From Siphonodentalium dalli (Eukaryota; Mollusca; Scaphopoda; Gadilida; Siphonodentaliidae): DNA of 64,000 nucleotides. A program made the position numbers and the translations under genes. Positions 12,225 to 25,089 of the stretch are shown one piece after another; position 1 is the stretch's first letter, and each line of letters opens with the position of its first letter. The DNA is taken from NCBI GenBank assembly GCA_032622095.1, contig CP136062.1:33482918-33546917 (forward strand), read 5' to 3'. The notes beneath the pieces are model-generated. The model did not search any database. It was not told the DNA's origin and saw nothing but the letters and a program-made list of their open reading frames with translations.

Positions 12225-12600
12225 GGTGGGTACTGGGTACCGACGGTCTGACAAATCACGTGATCGTCACTATAGGATGGTTACCAGGTATCGGAGGCCT
12301 GGTATTTCACGTGATAACAACCACGATAGCCACTAGGTACCGATGACCTGCTAAATCATGTGATCGCCAGATATTCAAAGTGCATACGATAACTTCAAAC
12401 TGAAGGGTTGCTATTGGATACCGACAGCCTGCTAAATCACGTGATCGCCACTGTATGTTATCTACTTGATACCTGCGACCTGCTAAATCACGTGATAAAA
12501 ACTATAGAATAGCTACTAGATACCGACGACCTGCTAAATCACGTGATCAAAACTATAGAGTAGCTACTAGATACCGACGGTCTGCTAAATCATTCCGTTT
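12225..12600. repeat. Minisatellite carrying TCACGTGA E-boxes
   Basis: Six or seven diverged units of roughly 50-65 bp share TACCGACGACCTGCTAAATC followed by ACGTGAT. Five units hold the perfect octamer TCACGTGA, and one holds TCATGTGA. The array begins about 400 bp downstream of the MRLC stop codon, possibly just beyond or within its 3' UTR. Confidence 0.8.
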
Positions 12601-12994
12601 GGGTCGGAACCGGGGCGTATACATTTAACTTAATGTGGTAAGTTTAATTGCACAACTTTTAAGTTGTTAACATATAATTCTATCCTTGTGTCGCGATGTG
12701 AACAGTGTGACTTGATGCACATGAATGGTGTTTGTAGTTTAGACATTCGACCACGAACATGTGAAACTAAATATGCAGACTCGCATATAGTTCGCAGTTT
12801 GATTTTTACCGCGAAGTCACTCGATCGTTCCACACCATGAAGCAGCGCTCCCGCGGATATACAACCGCTTTCACACCAAGATTATTTCTACTGAAACCAA
12901 GTTTGAAGATTAACGTTTTAAAATCTAAATTGTCCACTGTCGCTCCTTGACAGTGAATTGGGGCTTGGACCAATACCGACGTGGGTAGATTTGC
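12601..12994 (-). other. Probable MRLC 3' untranslated region
   Basis: This follows the MRLC stop codon on the minus strand. No other gene is visible. An ATTAAA hexamer at 12643-12648 would suit a 3' end about 350 nt after the stop. Confidence 0.4.
12643..12648 (-). terminator. Candidate poly(A) signal ATTAAA
   Basis: A minus-strand ATTAAA about 350 nt after the MRLC stop codon. It is the first common hexamer variant I found in this direction. Placement is plausible but unproven. Confidence 0.25.
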
Positions 12995-13093
12995 CTAGGC
13001 ATCATCCTGTGCCTTTCCCTTGACGATACTGACGAATTCGTTGTAGTCAAATTTCCCGCCGGCAATGGGAGCTTCCTTCCATGTTTGCCGAAC
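12995..13093 (-). CDS. MRLC terminal coding exon
   Basis: 33 codons including the stop, beginning [20 protein letters not shown] and ending KGKAQDDA-stop. The acceptor TTGCTTTTCAG is strong, and entry is in phase 0. The short hydrophilic tail with acidic end is typical of the family. Confidence 0.96.
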   Translation of the reverse strand, partial: VRQTWKEAPIAGGKFDYNEFVSIVKGKAQDDA

Positions 13094-16000
13094 CTGAAAA
13101 GCAAGAGTGTCATCAAAGCTGCAAACTTAAACGGACATGACGCACTTGAACCTGCAAATAATGTCTACGTAATTTGATAACTGGGATAAGATTAGTATGT
13201 CGATAGATACACGGATTATCAATCTGGAGGCTTTATACTATATTTTTGCAGGGAAGTGAGACAACTTATTATTATTACCATATACGAAATGGATCAACAA
13301 TGCACACTCTTTGTTATTACCATATATGGAATATATTAACAAGGAACCCTCTTTACTATTACCATATCATGTTATTAACAATTCACGCTCTTTATTTTAA
13401 CCATATCTGGAATATATTAACAAGGAAACTTCTTTACTGTTACCGTATCGTGTTATTAACAATGCATGCTCTTTTTTATTACCATATCTGGAATATATTA
13501 ACAAGGAACCCTCTTTTCTATTAACAAATCACGTTATTAACAATGCACGCTCTTTACTATTACCATATCTGGAATATATTAACAAGGAACCGTCTTTACT
13601 ATTACCAAAGCATGTTATTAACAATGCACGCTCTTTATTATTACCATATCTGGAATATATTAACAAGGAACCCTCTTTACTATTACCAAATCATGTTATT
13701 AACAATTATTCACGCTCTTTATTATTACCATATCTGGAATATATTAACAAGGAACCCTCTTTACTATTACCAAATCATGTTATTAACAATTATTCACGCT
13801 CTTTATTATTACCATATCTGGAATATATTAACAAGGAACCCTCTTTACTATTACCAAAGCATGTTATTAACAATGGACGCTCTTTATTATTACCATATCT
13901 GGAATATATTAGCAAAGAATCCACTTTACTATTACCATACCAAGTGTTATTAACAATGGACGCATGGATTATCAATAAACGCTCTGTATTATTACACTAT
14001 TAGGAATAGATTAACAATGGGTGTTTTTTATTGTTCTATGATAAGAAAACCCGAGACACGACTTTCTAAATTCTATGCTTGAGGTAAGTCTGCTGCCATG
14101 TGAATACCTGTAGATAAATCGGAGACAACCCAAAACTCCCGTAAGCCATTCCAAACGTGGTATCTGCCTTCAGGAACTCAAAATTCACAGTCAAGTCCAA
14201 TGGGAAAACACAATTGACACACAACGAAACGATTAACATAGAGCGTGCGTAATTGTGTCGGACAGTCAAAAACCATGTTCGCAGAATTGATGACTACGAG
14301 TGCCTTTGTGAGAAAATAATGCCGTTTAAAGTTCTTGCCACTCACAGCAAGGTAATTAAGTTCTGCTTGCCATGAATATTTATACATAATCATGTTGTTA
14401 TCAGGTCATAGTCCGTAGACTCGATGATTGTAACCTCGCGTACCCATGGTTGTGTGGCTTCTCGAGACCGTAATCGTAACTACGGATATGGCAAAACGAC
14501 AACTGAAAGAAAGAACACCAATTCTAGTGACGTATTACCCTATTCGTAATTATTATAAGTATGTGTTCATTATACGAACGGTGTCAATTAACGCGAACGT
14601 AATTCTGAAGAAGTGTGACGTAAGAATTTACTTTTAATATCCGCCTGTTCCTAGAAATACCGTGTTATTGCTGCGCCATGTTTACAAATCCGCATGTAGC
14701 GTACGTTCTACACGCATCATGTTGACGTCAAATGACGCCCCAACCATGAAACCGGAAATATAAAATAAAGTAATCATCACACATCACATAACAAGCTCTT
14801 TATGTACCTAAATAAACATTGAAAGTCTGTAGTTGAATGAAATGATTAAAGACCAGTCACGTGTAATAAACACATGTGTGTTGGTGTGTTTGTTGATACG
14901 GCACTTGCGCCATCGCGGAAGGATAGCAGCGGCTCTAGTTATATCCTTCAGCACCAACACTCGTATCAACAAAGCCACCAACACACGTGTCGCTCTGTGT
15001 ATCTCCACAATAACGTTAGTATTATGTAAAGGATAATGTTCGAAGCAGAGGGAATTCGGTAAAAGAATAGACGAGGGCTTGCCCGAGTCTATTCTTTACC
15101 GAATTCCCGACGCTGAGAATATTATCTGACTTAAAACCCACTCATTGAATTGTCGTTGGAGCCAACTATGTGTCTGGCCGACAGCTCTGCCTTCATTACC
15201 TGAGTACACGCCCACAGTTCAGCACGGACAGTTTGTGATGTCCGTGTTGTCCACGATGAAAAGCAAACACATTTCAATTATTATTTAATTCGAATTAGGA
15301 CTCGCCAGTTGAGGGACGTTTCTTCCGAAGTTTGTCGTTGCGCTATGGATTCGGACAGTGTGTGTGAGCAATATCTTACTATATTTCTTTCTTGATTTAA
15401 AGATGCCCCATCTAATTCGACATCAAATACGTTAACATTCCATAATAATTTATCAGGCTCCCGTACCCCCGTATATATCATTTCCCATATGTTCAAACCC
15501 TGGGAGCCTTTTCTATTATCTTCTGATGGGGTTGAAGATTGAACAAACCATGCAGGGAATATATTTCTGTGTTAATACTTGTTCCTTGAATATAAATTCC
15601 CAGCTCGAGGTTGCAAGATTTGTGTAGCTTTGTGAGCCAACATCAATGAAATTCCAAGCGACGCATAGTACAATCGATTAATTAAAGTCCCCCAGACCTT
15701 TACCTGCTATAAAATACAGTGTTATTACGGAACAGTTATAACCGAGCATTATGTTAACTGCATTTTTTTCAATGTTATAAAACTTCCCTGTCAGAGCAAC
15801 AGAAAGTTACCATGTTTTGAACTAGTGGAGTATGATATCTTGGCGAAGCCAGAGTAGATATGCATGACATGTCTATACACATGGGTATACGCTATTCTGT
15901 TTCAATTTGATACTGGAAATGTTATATTTTTTCTGTGCTTCCCCATTGTATTAAAAATAACCATGTGAGCACTTTCTCGTTCAATAAGTAACGTATAGTT

Positions 16001-19000
16001 AAAATCTGTGTTAAACGGTTTTGTGTTTATTTGACCGACTTAGGGACGTATTTAGATGTTATCTATATGTGTTTTAGCCTGTCTGCGGACTTTTCTAAAT
16101 GTTGGTGTTTTTGTATCAAAGTTTGAAGAAATTTTATTTTATTTTTTGGCTTGGCAATATAAAATCAAAATCGCTAAATATTTGTGAGTTTTAATTAGCT
16201 CAGCAAATTAAAGGTACTCAATCCGATTAAGCACCCCTAAATTACAATTTCTGTGACTTCAGGGGTAAAACAAATATTTGATTCGAGTCGAGGAACCCAT
16301 CCATCAAAGCTCAGAGTTATTAGATATTAATTTTTAAAGTTTTCAATTATGCTTACTAATAATTGCCCCTAAGTTTGTAATTTTCTCGAGATGTATAATT
16401 TTCACAGAAACACTTATTCAAACAGGCGAAGCTGGATAACTCTAAAATCAAGTGTATTAATAACGCAATTTTGACTGAGACCATCCTTTTGACGGCGTGT
16501 TTCTGGGCCAGAAACAATAGAAATAACAAAACTTCAAAAAACAATCTGATTACTATGAGCGTTGATAGTTAGGTTACTCGTCTCGAATCAATTATTGTTT
16601 ATCCCCGAAGCCAAAGAAATAGTAATGTATAAGGGCCTGATCTGATTGAGTACCTTTAAGTGTTCCGATATTTAATGCAGCTTGCGACACGCTATATTGA
16701 CTCAACTTACATGATTGGGGGAGGAGCCACTCTATGACGTCCCTCAGTCGATTTAATCCCTCTAGTATTCGTAAAAAATAATGCCCACGGGCATTCTTAA
16801 AAAATAATGCCCACGGGCATTCTTAAAAAAGAATGACTGTTGGCGTTAAAATAATGCTCATGCGATCCAAACGCTTGAGCGTTCTGCCAGATAAGAGCCC
16901 TGTCCGGACAAAGGGATAACACGCCGGTGGGTTTTAACCGTGGGTAGTACATGTGCCCTTTGGAAAATTAGTTATGTGTCAGTCGATTAATTTTAAGACT
17001 TGAAATGTTATTTTCGTGTGTGAGACGGCATTATAACATAAGTTCGTTTGATACCGATAGAAACGGCAGTTCCTCTGTAGTCGTTGCAAGTTGAATTATC
17101 TCAAGTGTTTAAACAAAGCTCTTCGTAACATATCAAAAAAACAAAACAAAATAAAGATGTCCTGCCCGATTTGATACCACAAAATGTCATCATCCAATGG
17201 TCAGCTTATACCGTACAAATTAAAATTGAAAACATACTTGAAAATCCACACACCCCATCCATAAGTACAGTATAATGCTCTAATTAATCGACTCCTTAAC
17301 TACAGCATAATTATGGGTAACTTTTCAGGATTTAGTCAGAAATGTGGCTTGTTGCCATTCATCGAAAAGCTCTCGGTGAGAGCTTTCCGATGAATGGCAA
17401 CAAGCCAACTTTCCGACTAAATCCTGAAAAGTTGGAGAGCTTTCCGATGAATGGCAACAAGCCATATTTCCGACTAAATCCTGAAAAGTTATCCATAATT
17501 CTGCTGTGGTTAAGGAGTCGATTATTTAGAGCGTTACTGTAATACGTTGAAAGTATAAACAAAATAATGGAGAACGCTCTTTATTATCTACTTATTTTGG
17601 GCGACGAAAGCATGGGCGCTATTTATAAGAGGGGACGATAGCATAGACGCTATTTATAAGAGGGGACGAAAGCATGGACGCTATTTATAAGAGACGCTCC
17701 TTGGAATATTTTGCTAGACTGTCAAAATTATAAATGTCTTAAAACCTCTTATTTTTGCCATCAATATCTCATATTAATCGACTCGTGGCCTCGACGTAAT
17801 TATTTTGGGGTATAGCACACGTATATATATATGATGCGTTGATTGTGTCATATTGGAGAGAGTATCTTTTACAGTGATAAGATGGCCCCGTAATTCAGTA
17901 TACATTTGCTTTAAGCATCACTCCAGCTACCGCAGCCTTTAATTGGTAATATGCTTAGGATCTGCCGCTGCCACAGCGATAACATGCTTAGGAATGAGTA
18001 ATTTCATAGATAGTATTATCGTTGTCTTATTTCGATTTCGTTTGTTTATTTTCAGAGTTGCCGTTAGCATCATAATCCGTTGGAGTGGATGTAAGGATTA
18101 AGTTATCAGGGTAGAACGCGCTTATCAAAAACTCACCTCATCTACCGTGAAGTTATCTCCCATGTTCGACAGCAAGTCTTTCAGGCTGTAAAGGGGATAT
18201 GAAAAGTTAGGAACACATTCCTGTTGGGATAACATTCCAAATGTGTAGACCACATATGCACGGATATGTCGTACGTTAATTACATCGCGCCATGGCCAGA
18301 CCAGCTCTCGTTACTTATCAAATTCTCCCATCAGTTATGAAAGTATTCATTTGAATGGTCTATTTATTCACCTGGTGGTATGTTCAGAAGATAGCTGATC
18401 TACAACCTGACAACGAGTCCTCAGTTTATAGCGGAATTTACAAAACGAGTCCAGACCTAATATACTGGACGAGTTTTGTAAATTTCCTAATTTCCCAAAC
18501 TCGGGACGATTGGAGATTCTATTTAATACATGATCCAAAACCTCGACAAAACATAATTATATCAACAAATGGAACGCGAAACTAACATCGGCTTCCATAA
18601 TGCACGCAATGGCGTTTCGCGTAACTATGCGTTGTCTGCCCGAGTAAAGAAATAGTTCCATATGAATAAAAACTCTTTGGCGTATTTAATGGCCTACATT
18701 TAATGACATAACTTTTCAAAGTCTACATTGATTATAGATTGTTGAAAACAATATTGAAAACCATAGTTTTTTTTAGACGTAGCGCACGTAATGTAAACGG
18801 AATGTAAACAGACGACAAACCGGAAGTCAAAACATGTTTGGTTCTTTGTTTGGTTCTTCATTTTGGTTCTTAACCACGAACCAAAATATGTATGTTTCAT
18901 CTTCATTTGGCTTCTCTACTGGGACAAACCTAGTAACCAATTTTGGTTCCTCGAGGAACTACATTTTATCTGCGTGTATTGAATCTGCACGTTGTCTAAA

Positions 19001-22000
19001 GGTTGTTCCACACCGGGCGCGAGCGAGCGATTATAACGGCCGTTTTCTAACGTCCGTAGCAGTTCAAAGCGCGCGATTTTTATGTCCACACCGCAAGCGA
19101 CTGAAGCGCTTCGTCGCGCGCGATAGTCAGGTTATTATTCTGTGTGTACGCTAATTTCAGGGGAGTCAGGTGGCTGTATGGGGGATACTCCCACCCCACA
19201 CACTTATGACTAATGTGTATAGGGTTTCTACAAACAACGTGTAGCCCTGCTACACAACCATTATTCATTTATTATCTTAAACATATTTTACACAATAAAT
19301 GGGTCAATTTATACACATGTATACACACTGGTGTGCATAAAATCAACACCTATGCCTTACACATGTTGTGTAAATTCTTACACATATATATCGTAGACAA
19401 GAATGTAAAGTTCAGTATTCCGAACTGTGGGTATATAGTATTCATGGCCAATGGAGATTTATATGTTAAAACTTTCATGGCGTACAATGGTACGTAATAT
19501 TTGGCTCTGTCATGTGTGAGTTTTCGTTTTAAATGAACAAACCATGGTCGTGGCGTGGTTGCACGTGATTAGTATTAACGTATTATAACAATCATATAAA
19601 CAAGAGTAAGAGCAGTATTCTTCATGAAAGTTTTAACAAATATATCCTCATATATCATTAATACAATACTCACAAGTCGGAATTCTAAACTTACATTCCT
19701 TGTCTACAATTTGTTTATTCTCGTCACTCAAAATTACATGGGTATTGAGACAGTAGTAAATTGTATTCCAAAACATATAGTCAAACAATATCGTCGTCAT
19801 GTAGCAGACTATGAAACTGAAGGCACGCAATGCGCACGATCTACATTCTTACACAAGTGTGTGTAATAAAATGTACACATTATGTGTAGAACGGCACTTG
19901 GTCAATGTATTTGTATGTAAAACTACACATTGCTATGTGTATTAACCGGGTTTACACATTTGATGTGTAATCGTTTCTACACATTAGTTATAATAGTGCT
20001 CAATAGTGCTCCCACCCGGTAATACGCGATCATTATTAGTTGATGAATGCATTGTCTCATGTTTACCACAACGTCTTTTGGAATGAACTAGCCTCGTTAT
20101 ATTCTTTATCATTTCCCCTGATTATACCAAAATATAATTCACCAGCCAATGGAGCAGATTATACGGTCCATGATTTTAGTTCTTTACAAGGAATAAACTG
20201 AATATAGTAATCTAAGGTGGAATTTCAGTCACAAAAATAACAAAAATAAATGGTTTAATTATTTGGTCATAGAGACATACAGTCATACAGACACACATGG
20301 TATACATGCATACATACGTACATACAGTCATACAGACACACACAGTCATACAGACACACATGTGCCATACAGACACACATGCGTTGTACTTCGATTATTA
20401 GCCTCTCGCTAAAGTCCTCCATTATCGCGGCGACAAATCAGTGTGCCGTCATCAAATAGAAAAATAACGGTCGTATAAACACATATTTGAGAGCCGTCCA
20501 ATTATATCAATTATCTCGCTGGTTTGCAACAAAGCGACAATTCGACGAAGCATAAAATCACTGCTATAATCGCCTCGTGGTCAGCGAGTCGGTCGCTTGT
20601 GGTGTGAACATAAAAATCGCGCGCTTTGAACTGCTACGGACGTTAGAAAACGGCGTTATAATCGCTCGCCCGGTGTGGAACAACCTTAAGCGAACTACCG
20701 AAGAGTATTTTGTAAATAATGGAGTAAGTTCGTTGACCATACATATGCATTTATGCAATAGTTATTCACAACCAGATGTGTGTTAATCTTCAGCCTGCAT
20801 TCATATGGTCCAGCCCTGAAACATTTCCGAAATTGATTTCAGAACATTTATCAAACTGTCACAGCCGGTTCTATATACTACCTGCGTATGCATTCTGTCA
20901 TTCTAATGACGAGGGAATGGGATAAAGTTCACCCCCTTCCACCAACCAACATTCACCCTCTAACTGCGTTATAACATATACTCACTGTGCTTCCGGCATT
21001 CACCCTCTAACTGCGTTATAACATATACTCACTATGCTTCCGGCATTCACCCTTTAACTGCGTTATAACATATACTCACTATGCTTCCGGTATTCACCCT
21101 CTAACTGCGTTATAACATATACTCACTATGCTTCCGGCATTCACCCTCTAACTGCGTTATAACATATACTCACTATGCTTCCGGCATTCACCCTCTAACT
21201 GCGTTATAACATATACTCACTATGCTTCCGGCATTCACCCTCTAACTGCGTTATAACATATACTCACTATGCTTCCGGCATTCACCCTCTAACTGCGTTA
21301 TAACATATACTCACTATGCTTCCGGCATTCACCCTCTAACTGCGTTATAACATATACTCACTATGCTTCCGGCATTCACCTTCTAACTGCGTTATAACAT
21401 ATACTCACTATGCTTCCGGCATTCACCCTCTAACTGCGTTATAACATATACTCACTATGCTTCCGGCATTCACCCTCTAACTGCGTTATAACATATACTC
21501 ACTATGCTTCCGGCATTCACCCTCTAACTGCGTTATAACATATACTCACTATGCTTCCGGCATTCACCCTCTAACTGCGTTATAACATATACTCACTATG
21601 CTTCCGGTATGTGACCCATCTCATCCTCATCAAACATCTTAAAGGCACCTCTCAGTGTGTCTTCAGAGTCAGTACCTGCATATGAGAAAGATAATATCGA
21701 ACTTAAAACTTCAAGCGCTGTCGGAAACATTCTCGCATATCGTTACTAAGGAGGCTTCGTAACTCACGGATATAGCAACATCATTATCCTCGTGCAAATA
21801 TGTTCGCATTGGACCTAAATACTCACATATGTTCACATTGTACCTAAATACTCACATATGTTCACATTGGACCTAAATACTCACATATGTTCACATTGTA
21901 CCTAAATACTCACATATGTTCACATTGTACCTAAATACTCACATATGTTCACATTGTACCTAAATACTCACATATGTTCACATTGTACCTAAATACTCAC

Positions 22001-25000
22001 ATATGTTCACATTGTACCTAAATACTCACATATGTTCACATTGTACCTAAATACTCACATATGTTCACATTGTACCTAAATACTCACATATGTTCACATT
22101 GTACCTAAATACTCACATATGTTCACATTGAACCTAAATACTCACATATGTTCACATTGAACCTAAATACTCACATATGTTCACATTGTACCTAAATACT
22201 CACATATGTTCATATTGGACTGATTTGATTCTGATAAAAAGCCAATAGTGTTATGCCGCTGAATGGCGCGGAATGTAGTGAAAACACACACCAAAGAGCA
22301 TGAATACAATGTATTGTAAGTCGTATTGACGAAAAACAAAAGTAGATTAAATAATACCAATATGGGCTTATTTCGTATGGAATTAGTCCCATATCGGACT
22401 GTTTTAACAACTGCGTTTTAAGTTCATATAGAGTGTAATACAGATGTATTTAATGTGGGTATGGCCTATTTAATGTCGATATGGCCTATTTAATGTCGAT
22501 ATGGCCTATTTAATGTCGATATGGCCTATTTAATGTCGATATGGCCTATTTAATGTCGATATGGCCTATTTAATGTCGATATGGCCTATTTGTGTGTTTG
22601 AAATAAGTTCAACATGAACTTATTTTCAGGAGGACTCGTAGTCGTACTATTCATGTAAAGCCAAACAATTAGTTTCGCAAAAGATATTGACGACAATTAG
22701 GATTACTGAACCAGGCAACACATAGATAATCGATTACAATGAGATATTCGCTTTCAATGATCACCATGATGCACGACAAATCACAACGCGTTAAATAATC
22801 ATCTTTTCAATCCTACAAATGAGGAATGTGTCTGAGCCACTCTGAGGCTTGATTAGTGATGGCTGTGATACAACAAATCTAATTGAGTGTCTGTATTATT
22901 AATTGAAATTGTTGATACAAACCGAAGGAATGTATATCATATCCGATGTGGCGGTTAGGGCATCCACGGCTACAGTTAAACCCTATCCGATGTTGCTGTT
23001 TGGGCATCCATCTGAGGGAGGTTTCGCAAACGCAACGGATATAATTACGACGTCGTTTATGCAACTACATGTACGTCATTAAACTATGCGCATTTTCTAA
23101 CCGTAGCCGCGATGTCCTAGCCGTCGTATTAATAGAGTAGCACGTGCGTATACATGTGGCGGATAGGCATCCATGCACGGCTACTGTTATACCCCACCCG
23201 ATGTGGCGGTTAGGGCATCAATCTGGGGGAGGTTTCGCAAACGCAACGGATATAATTACGACGTCGTTTATGCAAATACGTCATAAAACTATGCGCATTT
23301 TATAACCGTAGCCGCGATGTCGTAGCCGTCGTATTAATAGTTAACCACGTGCATATAAATGTATACCAAAAACTCCATTTAAAGATACAGACACTTGGTC
23401 AATTAGTTTTATTGTAACACACAACCACCGTTTATCAAGCGCAGGACAACTATCCCCAATTGGCTGATTACAGAAGTATTGTTAAGGCTGTACATAACCT
23501 GCATGCTAGGTCGTGCGAAGCGGAAACTCAACGCGTACGATGTACCAGTCATTCATCGGATCTGAGAACAGAATCAATTCCGGTCGGTCGAATTATCGTG
23601 CAAACGAATTAATTAAAAGCAACCGTTATGTGATACATAATTATATAGCTGTGCCTATCGTAACATCTATTCATCTTTAAGGGGGTGGCAGTAAGACAGT
23701 CTAGTCTGACTATGCCACCCCTCGAATATACAATACAATATTTGTAAAATGTATTATGCATTAATATGTGCATATTGAAATAAAATATCCTATGCTATCC
23801 TATCGGGATATGTTCAAACCACCCAATTCACCATGTCTGCAGTCAATACATGACGATATTAGTACTATCTCATTTGGTGTTCGGTACAATCTCGATCGGG
23901 TGTTCGGTCTAAAGAATATAAGAAAAAATGATAAAATGTTAAAGAATGTAAGAAACAATTATAAAATTGTTAAAGATCAATATAAGAAAAATGAAAATAA
24001 TGTTAAAGAATGCAAGAAAATATGAAAACAATTTGTATTATTCCATAATGGACTTGATTCTCCGTTGATGTTGTCAAACATGCAAATTCAAACTGTGTTC
24101 TCGCGTATACAAGAGAATGTATTGGCACAGGGATTTCGCAAAAATTATGTAACATTTATCAACAATCCTAATCGTGGTTACGCTTTGCGAAACGAATGTT
24201 AAGGCCCTGCGAGGATGTTACGGATACGAATAGCTAAACAACGTGTAGTCGTTACTCAATCCGTGAGATGTGAAACATCTCTAGTAATGAATTATAATTA
24301 TTTATTCGAACACACACGAAAAACAGTCTGACGATTGAGTCAAATGGCTGAGTGTATGCAGCTAAAATTGAATTGTATTTGGAGTTAGAAGTGATAGATC
24401 TATTATAGCACATGGGACTAGGTTTTCCGTTGGTGGTGTCCAACGTGCAATTTCAAACTGTGAACATCGAACGTGAAATTCCGTTTGCATCTTCTCGGGT
24501 TGGTACTTTCGAACTGCATATCCAGCTTTCCGATTGTTGGAAATATTCAACCTACGCCCTATGGTTGATCATTTTCCAACTCATCGTCATTTCAGTCCAC
24601 AATATTGACCCGCAATAGGAATATATTATAGACTTTGTGCTTTAGGCAAGACATTTCCAACTTTTGACAATTTTGTGGGTGTGAAACACAAAAAAAACTC
24701 GGTCTACTGCTATGCTATGCTTTAATCTCTAAGACATGAGTTCACATGTAACTGGCGAGATGTGCAATATTTACAAGGTGCTTAGTGCGAAATATATACA
24801 TATACATAAATGAACACAGAAAATGAAGAGGAAGCAGACAGAAAAAGAAGAAGAGGAAAAGAATGAGAGGAAAAGAAGAAGAAGATAAGAAGAAGAATAA
24901 GATAGAAGAAGATAGAAGAAGATTGGTCGATAGATATGGCGGTAGTCTCTCTGTTAACCATCGTCAGTCCTCATTATCGTCGTTTTTATATTCATCTAAT

Positions 25001-25055
25001 ACGTTCTATCAGGATACTTTTCGAGGATGTCTTATATCAATACTAATATAATACT

Positions 25056-25089
<34 letters not shown>

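Larger units (their letters stand above)
14040..16764. other. MRLC intron, unique-looking with hairpins
   Basis: No exon recognised. Contains two hairpins (14869-14990 and 15050-15108) and a copy of a dispersed repeat at about 15780-15870 that matches the inverted pair at 36.1 and 36.6 kb. Confidence 0.5.

Noticed and set aside
13246-13953. Plus-strand frames rich in [14 protein letters not shown]
   Set aside because: Translation of the 80-84-bp tandem repeat in an MRLC intron; no start, domain or splice context.
14066-14393. Overlapping minus-strand frames with a hydrophobic start ([16 protein letters not shown])
   Set aside because: Could suggest a signal peptide, but two competing frames are equally open and no exon structure supports either.
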